In this document: positions 50,512 through 58,335 of the stretch, one piece after another | How the letters are laid out: every line of letters starts with the position of its first letter | How positions within the stretch are numbered: the stretch's first letter is position 1 | Assembly: GCF_900172215.1 (NCBI RefSeq) | Contig: NZ_FWFP01000009.1 | Span: 124,001 to 188,000 of the forward strand | Source of the DNA: Ruegeria meonggei | GTDB lineage: Bacteria > Pseudomonadota > Alphaproteobacteria > Rhodobacterales > Rhodobacteraceae | Direction of reading: 5' to 3' | Length of the DNA: 64,000 nucleotides | Notes under the pieces: model-generated | What the model was told of the DNA's origin: nothing | Databases searched by the model: none | The model's input: only the letters and a program-made list of their open reading frames with translations | Translations under genes and position numbers: made by a program

Positions 50512-51062
50512 ATCAGCACCAGCAGGTACCGTGCACCGCGGGTGGGCGGGGTTTCAAACCGGGTTGGGCCAGACAAGTGATAGCGCAGGCAATCGCCACC
50601 ACTCAGGTCATGGGCAACGTCATCCACGGTCAGGGTCAAAGCACCGTCCAGCAGGATCAGATGATGTTCCTGCCCCGGCTTCGGCGGCGTCTCGTAAGAG
50701 ATCACGGTGCCCGGTGGCAGATGCCCTTCCATCACCTCGCCGCTTAACCCCGTTGCCGGGGGTGAGACGGACCGACGCGTAAATCCGGTTTCGGGATCGC
50801 TCCATTCCGGTTGCCGTTCAAACGGGACACGAGGGTCAAAGCTGTCTTCGACCATCATCAAAAGGCGTGACATCGGCAAGCCGTACGCAGCGCATAATCG
50901 CCCCAGCGTTTCTGCGGTTGGGCTGACATCACCCTTCTCCATTCTGGACAGGGTGGCGCGGCTAATGCTGCTGTGTTCGGCCAGTTGGTCCAGGGACCAC
51001 CCGCGACCTTGCCGCAGCTCGCTCAGCCGGTTGGCGAGTCGGTTTGCGAGATCATCTAACAC
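50508..51062 (-). CDS. XRE family regulator with C-terminal cupin domain
   Basis: A 184-aa protein. HTH (residues about 8-65): LANRLSELRQGRGWSLDQLA and EHSSISRATLSRMEKGDVSP. The C-terminal cupin (about 100-184) shows PPGTVISYETPPKPGQEHHL, ILLDGALTLTVDDVAHDLSG and GGDCLRYHLSGPTRFETP. Such proteins repress or activate small catabolic or detoxification genes with the cupin as sensor. First of a unit with the GNAT gene, overlap 4 bases. Confidence 0.88.
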   Translation of the reverse strand: MLDDLANRLANRLSELRQGRGWSLDQLAEHSSISRATLSRMEKGDVSPTAETLGRLCAAYGLPMSRLLMMVEDSFDPRVPFERQPEWSDPETGFTRRSVSPPATGLSGEVMEGHLPPGTVISYETPPKPGQEHHLILLDGALTLTVDDVAHDLSGGDCLRYHLSGPTRFETPPTRGARYLLVLI

Positions 51063-51132
51063 AGTTCAAATATGGAAAAAGGTTTCATATACGGAAATAT
51101 CGCTTAAAAATAAATGATACACAAGAAGAAAA

Positions 51133-51152
51133 GGCGCAGAATGCTCTGCGCC
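51133..51152 (-). terminator. Terminator of the iron-binding-protein gene
   Basis: GGCGCAGA (51133-51140) and TCTGCGCC (51145-51152) form an 8-bp GC-rich stem with a 4-base loop. Read on the minus strand it is followed by TTTTCTT, a Rho-independent terminator about 30 bases after the stop of the leftward gene at 51183. Confidence 0.75.
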
Positions 51153-51182
51153 CTTTCAACTACTCAATTGATCTTGGGTGGA

Positions 51183-52202
51183 TTACTTCCAGCCAACCTC
51201 GTTAAAAGTTTTCTGCGCCGCAGGGATGTTTTTGGCCACATCTGACAGGTCTACGTCATCTGCCTTGAACTCTCCCAGAGCTTTGACGGAGTCCGCGAGG
51301 GCGACGTTTTCAACCGCCGGAAACTCGTCATTGCCACCCGAAAAATACTGCTGTGCCGAGTCGCTAGCCAGGTATTCGAGAAACAGGATCGCGTTGTCCT
51401 TGTTCGGAGCGTTGGCCGCGACACCGGCGCCGGACAGGTTCATGTGGGCACCATAGCTGTCCTGATTGGGAAAGACCCAGCCGATCGCGTCGATATCTGC
51501 AGACACACCTTTGACGTCTTTACGGATGGCGCGGGCGTAGTAATAGGTGTTCGATACGGCAATGTCGCACTCGCCCGACACGATGCCGCGCAGCTGGTCG
51601 GTGTCACCGCCCTGTGGGTCACGGGCCATATTCGCCACGACGCCCTCGGCCCATGCTTTGGCCGCCTCTGGTCCTTCATGGGTGATTATCGAGGCCAGCA
51701 AAGTCTGGTTGTACGTGTTGCTGGACGACCGGATGCAAACCAGCCCCTCGTATTCAGGCTTGGCCAGATCGGCATAAGTGGCCGGAGGGTTGGCTACGTT
51801 TTCCTTGTCGAAAAAGATGATGCGCCCGCGCTGGGAAAACCCGAACCATTGGTTGTCGCTGTCCTGCAGGTTGGCGGGAATGCGGTCTTCCAGAACGGCG
51901 CTGTCAACGGTTTGCAGAATGCCCGCGTTTTTGGCCCGCTCCAAACGAGAGGTGTCGACGGTCAGAAGAATGTCAGCTGGTGAGTTCGCGCCCTCGGCCT
52001 CCATCCGGGCAATCAGCTCGTCGGCTTTGCCTTCGATACGGTTGATGGTGATCCCTGTGGCCTCTTCGAAATCAGAGTACAGGCGCTCGTCGGTGTCGTA
52101 GTGGCGCGACGAATACAGGTTCAGCTCGCCTTCGGCAGCGGCGGAAGTTGCGATCAGGGCCGTCAAGGCGGCAGCAACGCAGGTAGAGGATTTCAGCATC
52201 AT
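51183..52202 (-). CDS. Fe(3+) ABC transporter substrate-binding protein (FbpA/FutA type)
   Basis: A 339-aa periplasmic protein from ATG 52202 with a signal peptide (LKSSTCVAAALTALIATSAA). Mature start ELNLYSSRHYDTDERLYSDF and iron-ligand region NTYYYARAIRKDV (the Tyr pair of FbpA-type receptors), with GDTDQLRGIVSGECDIAVSN. Iron(III) uptake is inferred; the usual permease and ATPase genes are not adjacent, as an IS30 element lies directly upstream. A terminator hairpin follows. Confidence 0.88.
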   Translation of the reverse strand: MMLKSSTCVAAALTALIATSAAAEGELNLYSSRHYDTDERLYSDFEEATGITINRIEGKADELIARMEAEGANSPADILLTVDTSRLERAKNAGILQTVDSAVLEDRIPANLQDSDNQWFGFSQRGRIIFFDKENVANPPATYADLAKPEYEGLVCIRSSSNTYNQTLLASIITHEGPEAAKAWAEGVVANMARDPQGGDTDQLRGIVSGECDIAVSNTYYYARAIRKDVKGVSADIDAIGWVFPNQDSYGAHMNLSGAGVAANAPNKDNAILFLEYLASDSAQQYFSGGNDEFPAVENVALADSVKALGEFKADDVDLSDVAKNIPAAQKTFNEVGWK

Positions 52203-52390
52203 ATGTTCCAACATTGAAAATCGTGGTCGGCTTAACCCGACTGATTTGGTCAATTAAACAATTCTGGGAGGGATGCAAGTAAAACTGACAAATTTAGTCG
52301 GTTAAGTGGTCACTGGTGTGACACCATACGCGAAACGACTGACATGGCAAGGCTAGGGACTGAAGCGAATGTCGGCTTTGCGGAGTGGTT

Positions 52391-53551
52391 TCAACTGATC
52401 ACCGCAACACTTTCAGCAAATTTTTCAGCTGGTGTTTGGTATTGCAAGGTCTTCCGCGGCCGTTCGTTGAGCTGTCTGGCGATGGCACTGAGTTTTGCCT
52501 GAGAGTGCACCGATAAATCGGTTCCACGCGGTAGATATTGGCGAAGAAGGCGGTTGGTATTTTCATTGGAACCGCGTTGCCAGGGTGAATGTGGATCGCA
52601 GAAATAGACCTCAGCATCAGTTGCCATGGTCAATCGTGGATGGTCCGCGAGTTCCTTTCCACGATCCCAAGTCAGGGATTTATAGAGCTCCTTCGGCAGG
52701 CGCTTTGAGTGTTTGATCAGCCCCGAGATTACGCTCCCGGTGTCCTTATTGGCGACCTTGATCAACATGACATAGCGAGATTGACGTTCAACCAGAGTGG
52801 CGACATAGCTGTTTTTGGAGCCACCGATCAGGTCGCCTTCCCAATGCCCAGGAACGGCGCGATCCTCAACGCAGGTAAGTCGTTCGCTGATCGAGACGGT
52901 ATCTTTGACCTGTCCCAGACCCTTGCGCTTGAGGCTGGCATGCCGTGATCGACGCACCGTGCGCCTGGCGCGCAGATGATCCAGCAACTCTTTCTTCAGC
53001 ACCCCGCGCGCCTGGATGTACAGGCTTCGATAAATCGTCTCATGCGACACCTGTTTTTGCGCCTCTCCCGGAAAGTTGCGTTTGAGCCAGCCCGCAATCT
53101 GTTCGGGCGACCATTTGCGGCGCAGCTTTGCGGATACTGCGCGGGCCAACACCGGGTGGCAAGCAAGCTTGCATGCTTTGGGTCGCAGAGCGCGATCCCA
53201 GGCCGCCTGTTCCGAAGCTGCCGCCCGATAGGCAACGTGGCCGCCATTGCGCCGGACCTCACGGCTGATCGTCGAAGGCGCGCGGCCCAATTGAAACGCA
53301 ATGGACCGCAAAGACCTGCCTGTACTGAGCCCACGCGATATCTCTTCTCGTTCGCCAAGGACCAGAGCCCGTTTGTTCCGCGTCAAATCCGGCGGACGGA
53401 TGCCGCCAGTCGGGGAGATGACGGAAAACACAGACGAGGACTGTCGATCAAACACTCGACCGATAGAACTCATCGACTCCCCGCGCTGCCAACGATCCCA
53501 AATCTCAGCACGCTGCGCGGCGTCATAGTAAATGCGACGACGGTACTTCAT
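52391..53551 (-). CDS. IS30 family transposase
   Basis: A 386-aa transposase from ATG 53551 (GGAG upstream); a TTG at 53575 opens the frame earlier. N-terminal HTH (IWDRWQRGESMSSIGRVFDR; SIAFQLGRAPSTISREVRRN, the IS30 HTH) and catalytic DDE residues Asp248 (GHWEGDLI), Asp304 (LTWDRGKELADH) and Glu338 (RGSNENTNRLLRQYLPRGTD, numbering from the TTG). All are present, so the enzyme should be active. Its stop codon lies inside the right inverted repeat. Confidence 0.93.
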   Translation of the reverse strand: MKYRRRIYYDAAQRAEIWDRWQRGESMSSIGRVFDRQSSSVFSVISPTGGIRPPDLTRNKRALVLGEREEISRGLSTGRSLRSIAFQLGRAPSTISREVRRNGGHVAYRAAASEQAAWDRALRPKACKLACHPVLARAVSAKLRRKWSPEQIAGWLKRNFPGEAQKQVSHETIYRSLYIQARGVLKKELLDHLRARRTVRRSRHASLKRKGLGQVKDTVSISERLTCVEDRAVPGHWEGDLIGGSKNSYVATLVERQSRYVMLIKVANKDTGSVISGLIKHSKRLPKELYKSLTWDRGKELADHPRLTMATDAEVYFCDPHSPWQRGSNENTNRLLRQYLPRGTDLSVHSQAKLSAIARQLNERPRKTLQYQTPAEKFAESVAVIS

Positions 53552-53603
53552 GGCAAACACTCCATCTTTGCTCAAAGATTAAAGTGCTGCGTCCACCTGT
53601 TGA
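52391..53603 (-). mobile_element. IS30 family insertion sequence
   Basis: An element of about 1.21 kb bounded by imperfect inverted repeats of 25 bases: right TCAACTGATCACCGCAACAC onward (52391-52415) and, on the minus strand, TCAACAGGTGGACGCAGCAC onward (53579-53603). CGCA and CACTTT are shared by both. It carries one transposase gene. The outer limits are estimated; no certain target duplication is seen at the two flanks. Confidence 0.7.
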
Positions 53604-53696
53604 GAGCACCGGACGAAGAGTATTTTTGATAGACCTCAAAACCTGCGCTCGCAACGTGCCACATTGCGGGCGGTGATTGGCCTGTTCTAAGGAGCG

Positions 53697-55331
53697 TCAA
53701 GCCGCTGACGACCGACACAGACAACTCGCGCGGATCGGAATGTCCGCACGTGCCGCGGCTTGATCAAGAAGCAGTTTGACATGTGGGAGTTCAACGGTCT
53801 CGCCTCTGCGTTGGAGACATTCGTGAAGGCCATGTAGACCCCACACATTGCGGGGATTCTGGCTTGGCCGCGGGAGCTTGCCATCGAGTCCCAGGTCGGC
53901 GCGGTATACTGCTTCAGCCTCGTTATGTTCGCCAGCCTCAATCAGCAACGCACCCAGCGCATGGCGCGTTGGTTGAGGCCAAGACCATGGTTCTTCATAT
54001 TCTAATCCATCGTCCAATTTGACTGCCTTGCGAAGGTGATCGAGACCGGATTTCAGATTGCCGGCTTTGAACTTAACTTCACCTTTCATCATCTCTTCTG
54101 CTATGGCGAGAACATCGCGTGCCTTATTGTTAAATAGCATTCGACTATCCGGCACTTCGGCATAGGCGGCAGTGAAATTACCCATTTCGGACTGCGCCTC
54201 TTCGTGACGCCCGAGATTGGCGAGAGCAATAGCCTTGGCATAGTAGATGAGTGCGTTGGTGGTTACGTAGAGCTCCTTATCCTCTGGTTGTGGAAGTTCG
54301 AGAATCTCAGCCCACATTCCGAACCGGATATAGACATGAGGTGCCGCCGCCACGAAGGTCTCGAATATGTCAGGGTAAGAGCGCACCACCTCGTCTGGCA
54401 CTTCATCGCGCAGGCGGGTAACCGATTCCACGGCAGCAGCCTTTTGACCAAGGAACATCGCGCCGTAAAAAGCAAAGTGCAGATTGTGAATGCGGTAAAG
54501 AGCGTAGAAATTCGCCGCCCCAGCATATTCCTTGAACGCCTCATCCACCTTGGCCGCAGCGAGGTTGCGGTAAAGCACGTTCTGATACTCACCGCAGAGA
54601 ACGTCGATATGTGTGGCCATATGAACTAGGTGACCAGCATCGGGCACAAGATCTGTAAGCTTGTCGCCATGACGTAACGCCTTTTCTGGGTGCGGCGACA
54701 TTTCCATCAGGTGTATATACATATGCAACAAACCCGGATGATCCCACGCACCTGGGAGTTGGTCAAAGGCTCGTTCGAGAACTGACATGGCCTCGAGGGT
54801 CGAAGCTTCGGGGTTTGGAATTCCGTTGCTAAAATCCCAGAGCTGCCATGGCGTCCGGTTCATCATCGCTTCTGCGTAGATGCATGCAATGTCCAGATCG
54901 TCCTTGTTGGCCTCGTAGACGGGTTTCATCACCTCCGCAAACCCATCGTTGAAGGGTTGATAATCCTCGATTGCTGGATCTGTAGGATAGCGCGAAGCCA
55001 ATGCCTCAATTAATGAACGCTCCGTTGGCTTGGCGTTTTCAATTGCGAGCCCGGCTTTGAGTGCTGCGTGAGCCTTTGCCAGCGCAGGCGCCTTCTCATC
55101 GGGAGTGAATACCTCCCAAGGTTTATTGTAATTCGGACCAATGGCGTAGGCTATACCCCAATAGGCCAGCGCGCAGTTGGGATCGGCTTCGACAGCCTTC
55201 TCAAAGCAGACGATTGCCTCATCGTGATTGTAAGCGAACACCCAAACAAGGCCTCGATCAAACCATGTCTGTGCTGCAGGCACAGTACTTACAGGGCGGC
55301 TGTAACATCCCAAATCAAAGTAACCGGTCAC
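53697..55331 (-). CDS. Large tetratricopeptide-repeat protein
   Basis: A 544-aa TPR-rich soluble protein. GTG 55331 is chosen because a GAGGGGG site precedes it by 8-9 bases; a GTG at 55367 would add 12 residues. TPR-like helices begin at AAQTWFDRGLVWVFAYNHDEA and repeat to the C-terminus. The middle has LVHMATHIDVLCGEYQ, a motif typical of a conserved TPR family of unknown role. The end (CLCRSSAA) may be altered by the nearby IS30. No signal peptide. Function unknown. Confidence 0.75.
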   Translation of the reverse strand: MTGYFDLGCYSRPVSTVPAAQTWFDRGLVWVFAYNHDEAIVCFEKAVEADPNCALAYWGIAYAIGPNYNKPWEVFTPDEKAPALAKAHAALKAGLAIENAKPTERSLIEALASRYPTDPAIEDYQPFNDGFAEVMKPVYEANKDDLDIACIYAEAMMNRTPWQLWDFSNGIPNPEASTLEAMSVLERAFDQLPGAWDHPGLLHMYIHLMEMSPHPEKALRHGDKLTDLVPDAGHLVHMATHIDVLCGEYQNVLYRNLAAAKVDEAFKEYAGAANFYALYRIHNLHFAFYGAMFLGQKAAAVESVTRLRDEVPDEVVRSYPDIFETFVAAAPHVYIRFGMWAEILELPQPEDKELYVTTNALIYYAKAIALANLGRHEEAQSEMGNFTAAYAEVPDSRMLFNNKARDVLAIAEEMMKGEVKFKAGNLKSGLDHLRKAVKLDDGLEYEEPWSWPQPTRHALGALLIEAGEHNEAEAVYRADLGLDGKLPRPSQNPRNVWGLHGLHECLQRRGETVELPHVKLLLDQAAARADIPIRASCLCRSSAA

Positions 55332-56462
55332 AAGAAATACCCCCTCTTGAAAAGCGCACCCTAACACGATTCGCCGAACATTGATCGAATGCTCTAAATT
55401 TGAAACTGAAGTGCCGCCAAAAGTCGGCCTTGTCCCGTTTTGTGTGAATTTACTGGCATTTCGTTATTTCAGTCGCGGTGAATGTATCTTTTGACGGGCC
55501 GTGCCGCAGCGCTCCGAACTCGTAATCAAGCTCGGCTTTGGGCCGCGCCTGACTCCGAATTAACCGTGTTCCAAGCAATGACGCGCCATAGGCCGCGTCG
55601 GCGTTGAACCTATGTCCGCGATCTTCGTTTTTGTGATTATGTGCATGGCTTCAGTCTTTTTCTTTGAGCCAATGAAGTTAGTGCTGCGCCAGGCATTCGA
55701 TGCCGCCGTTCTGTTCATTTTGGTTACAACTCTGATTGCGCTTCATTGGCAGAAGCTGGATCATGCCGCCATTTCAGCGGTGCAACCGGCACAGAAGCTG
55801 AAGGCGTCGGAACAGGTGTGGCGGTACGAAGCTGCAGCGCTGGCATTTTGGCGCGATTTCATGAGAATATCAAAAACGCCTCCGTGGTGCCGATCGCACG
55901 CCACAGCCCGCGTTTCTTACCGCGGATCATGATTACGACTTCGTCCATGTGCCACTTGTCGTTCGTTTGAGGTCGATCCCGCCGGGTGCAATCTGCAAAA
56001 TGCCGAGCAATACGATGGACCCACAGCCGCATCGTTTTTGAGTGACAATCACGCGTCGCGCAGCCAAAAAGTCTCCAACATCAGCCGTACTCAGCGCGAA
56101 ACGGGGGTGCGCCGAGACGAGCCAGGCAATGATCTCACATGGAAACCGGAATCCCTACAGGCGCGGCATGTTGGTCGGAGTGTTCATGGCCCGCAGATAG
56201 CCCGGTCAAGTCCGGCGAACAATTTGGCAATAACCGCTGGACAGGTGCGTCAATACGAAGGCTAAACCCAACCTTTCCGGAAATTTGCAACATAACCCAC
56301 ATCGACTGCCTGCTCGCCAGCTTTCTGTTCCTTGATCGATTGGGTGATTTGTTCGTTAGTGAATCTCGTCTTCATTTGCCCGTCCTTTGGTAGGGTGGGC
56401 TCTACAAAAGATGGAGGAGACACAGGAACTCAGGTCAGCTGGAATACAGGTATACTGCGCTT
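55332..56462. other. Gene-poor region with transposase relic
   Basis: Apart from the IS6-type relic (55745-56193) nothing intact is seen. A rightward 106-codon frame at 55612 begins with a hydrophobic stretch (MSAIFVFVIMCMASVFFFEP) but runs into the relic on the other strand and is not accepted as a gene. The stretch to 56462 lacks coding features. Confidence 0.45.
55745..56193 (-). pseudogene. Decayed IS6 family transposase
   Basis: On the minus strand the frames give MPRL (ATG 56169), then TAG, then FRFPCEIIAWLVSAHPRFAL, then a frameshift, then MRLWVHRIARHFAD, NDKWHMDEVVIMIRGKKRGL, WRAIGTTEA and another frameshift to VFDILMKSRQNASAA. These match the HTH, the DDE region (DKWHxDEV) and the QSRRNA-like segment of IS6-type transposases, as remembered. 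At least one stop and two frameshifts make it inactive. The C-terminal half is missing. Confidence 0.7.
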
Positions 56463-57095
56463 TCAACCCTGTCGCGGAAGCAAGGAGGTGAGAATGAAGT
56501 CCTTTACACTCCCCATAAGCTTGCGCATCGGCACTTCTGATAGCACGCTACGATAAGCGCTGCCTTCCAGAACCTCGATTATTATCTGTGACGCTTGTTC
56601 CGGGTCGGGGACTGCACGAAAATCTTTGTCATCAATTCCCCTTTTCACAACAGCGGTAAGCGCGTCGGTCAACTCGGCGCGGTTTTCGACAAATAGTTGC
56701 GCAATGTCTGGTTGACGGATTGCTTCACTGGAGATTTCCAGAGTGAGAATGACATTTTCCGGCGCGGCCAAGTACTTTGAGTAAGCGCGAATGAACTTAT
56801 CCAACACTTTTGGAGTGGGCGACCGCATAGCTAGAATCTTTAGAAAAGGGTCCATTTCCTTTCGTTCCAACATCGCAATTTCGACCAGCACATCGTGCTT
56901 GCCGGGAAAATGGTTGTAGAGATTTCCAAGGCTAACCTGCGCCCGGTTTGCAATGTCCCGCACGCCGGTCTGGTGATAGCCGCGCTCAAGAAAGCACATT
57001 ACGGCCGCCTCAAGTATCTGATTCCGGCGCTGTGCCGAAGCTTTGTCCCGCTTGGACGCAGGTTTCTTTTCAGTTTCAGTCATTTTCAGTTTCAC
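56463..57095 (-). CDS. TetR/AcrR family regulator of the RND pump
   Basis: A 210-aa repressor. HTH: RRNQILEAAVMCFLERGYHQ, then TGVRDIANRAQVSLGNLYNHF (residues about 23-68). The C-terminal ligand domain ends SLLPRQG. Starts with GTG 57095, or ATG 57083. It is divergent from the RND operon by 88 bases, with a 12-base palindromic operator immediately upstream, so it likely represses the pump and itself until a toxic compound binds. Confidence 0.9.
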   Translation of the reverse strand: MKLKMTETEKKPASKRDKASAQRRNQILEAAVMCFLERGYHQTGVRDIANRAQVSLGNLYNHFPGKHDVLVEIAMLERKEMDPFLKILAMRSPTPKVLDKFIRAYSKYLAAPENVILTLEISSEAIRQPDIAQLFVENRAELTDALTAVVKRGIDDKDFRAVPDPEQASQIIIEVLEGSAYRSVLSEVPMRKLMGSVKDFILTSLLPRQG

Positions 57096-57103
57096 TATTG
57101 AAC

Positions 57104-57115
57104 GAACGATCGTTC
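57104..57115. promoter_or_regulatory. TetR/AcrR-type operator of the RND operon
   Basis: GAACGATCGTTC is a perfect 12-base palindrome within TTGAACGAACGATCGTTCAT, 9 bases upstream of the TetR start and 69 before the adaptor start. The GAACG/CGTTC half-sites are of the kind many TetR/AcrR repressors use. Confidence 0.6.
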
Positions 57116-57183
57116 ATAGTATATGACAATCAATCAACCGCCACAAGGCGTGTGTTAATAGATACTGAGAGGATGGTTGCGGA

Positions 57184-58332
57184 GTGGAAGCTAATCCCGA
57201 TAAAGTTGCGCATAGACCTGCGCGCCCATGGGTGTGGATCGGGCTCTCGCTATTGGTCTTGATGGTAGTCGTCGTCCTGCTGTTCGGCGAAGAAGACACG
57301 ATTGACGTGCAGGCATCGCAAACCGCGCCTTCCCCCCCTATAGTCTCAGTGGTCAAGGTCAGTGCGGCACCCGCAACGACCCAGTTGTCTGCCTATGCCG
57401 AGGTTAACCCGCTTTGGGATGCCGAATTAAGGTCAGCTATTTCCGGGCGAATTATCGCAGTCCACGACGCCGCCCTTGCCGGCGCAAAAGTGGTTGATGG
57501 AGACCCTCTATTTTCAATCGAAAAGGCCCCTTACGAAAGCGCGGTCGCCGCCGCTGAAATGGAATTGGAAGAGGCCAAGCTTGCGTTACTGCGCGCGCAG
57601 AACAATGTGACGGTGGCCCGCAGGCAGTTCGAAAGAGATGGCACTGAACCGCCAACAGAACTGGCATTGCGACTACCCCAACTAATAATTGCGGAAAAAT
57701 CAGTGGCCGCGGCTCGCTCGAGGTTGAGCGCAGCGCAAAGTGAGTTATCGGATACTGATGTAATTGCGCCATTTTCGGGCTTTGTGACTCGCCGCTTTGC
57801 CAGCTTGGGCCAAACGGTGGCTCCGGGAGACGCATTGGTTCACATTTCGGACAATCGCCAGTTTGAACTGGTCGCAGAGTTCAGTCAGGATGACTGGTCG
57901 CTGTTGAAGCACCCGATTTCCAACACCTACGCGAAGTTGCTGCATCGCAACGGTGAGCCATTGGGACAGGCGCGCGTGCGCCACGGAGGCGGTTTTCTGG
58001 ATCAAGACACGCGACAAGTGCGCGTCTTTCTCGATATCACCAAACCGGATGAACGAATACTCGCCGGTGACTTTCTTCAGGTTCAGATCACAGGTCGCAC
58101 GATCGCCGATACCTTCACTTTGCCGGAAAGTGCGCTGACACGCGCGGGCCATGTCTGGCTGGTTGGCGATGACGATCAGCTGCAGCGCGTAACACCAGAG
58201 ATTTTGTTCCGCAGCGAGGGCACAATCACAGTCCTCGCGCCAGAAGCGGTGGGCACTTGGCGGGTTGCAAAGACCCCACTGGCTTCTTTTCTGCCGGGTC
58301 AGCGGGTGACATCGCAATTGGATGAGGGCTGA
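57184..58332 (+). CDS. RND efflux pump periplasmic adaptor (HlyD/MFP family)
   Basis: A 382-aa membrane-fusion protein. One N-terminal membrane helix (about residues 17-36) is followed by lipoyl half AELRSAISGRIIAVHDAALA, a coiled-coil hairpin (about 115-185), second lipoyl half SDTDVIAPFSGFVTRRFASL and beta-barrel LVAEFSQDDW. Starts GTG 57184. It links the RND pump to an outer-membrane channel not encoded here. It ends 3 bases before the pump gene. Confidence 0.87.
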   Translation: MEANPDKVAHRPARPWVWIGLSLLVLMVVVVLLFGEEDTIDVQASQTAPSPPIVSVVKVSAAPATTQLSAYAEVNPLWDAELRSAISGRIIAVHDAALAGAKVVDGDPLFSIEKAPYESAVAAAEMELEEAKLALLRAQNNVTVARRQFERDGTEPPTELALRLPQLIIAEKSVAAARSRLSAAQSELSDTDVIAPFSGFVTRRFASLGQTVAPGDALVHISDNRQFELVAEFSQDDWSLLKHPISNTYAKLLHRNGEPLGQARVRHGGGFLDQDTRQVRVFLDITKPDERILAGDFLQVQITGRTIADTFTLPESALTRAGHVWLVGDDDQLQRVTPEILFRSEGTITVLAPEAVGTWRVAKTPLASFLPGQRVTSQLDEG

Positions 58333-58335
58333 GCC

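Noticed and set aside
55612..55932. 106-codon rightward ORF beginning with a hydrophobic stretch
   Set aside because: Its second half is antisense to the IS6 transposase relic.
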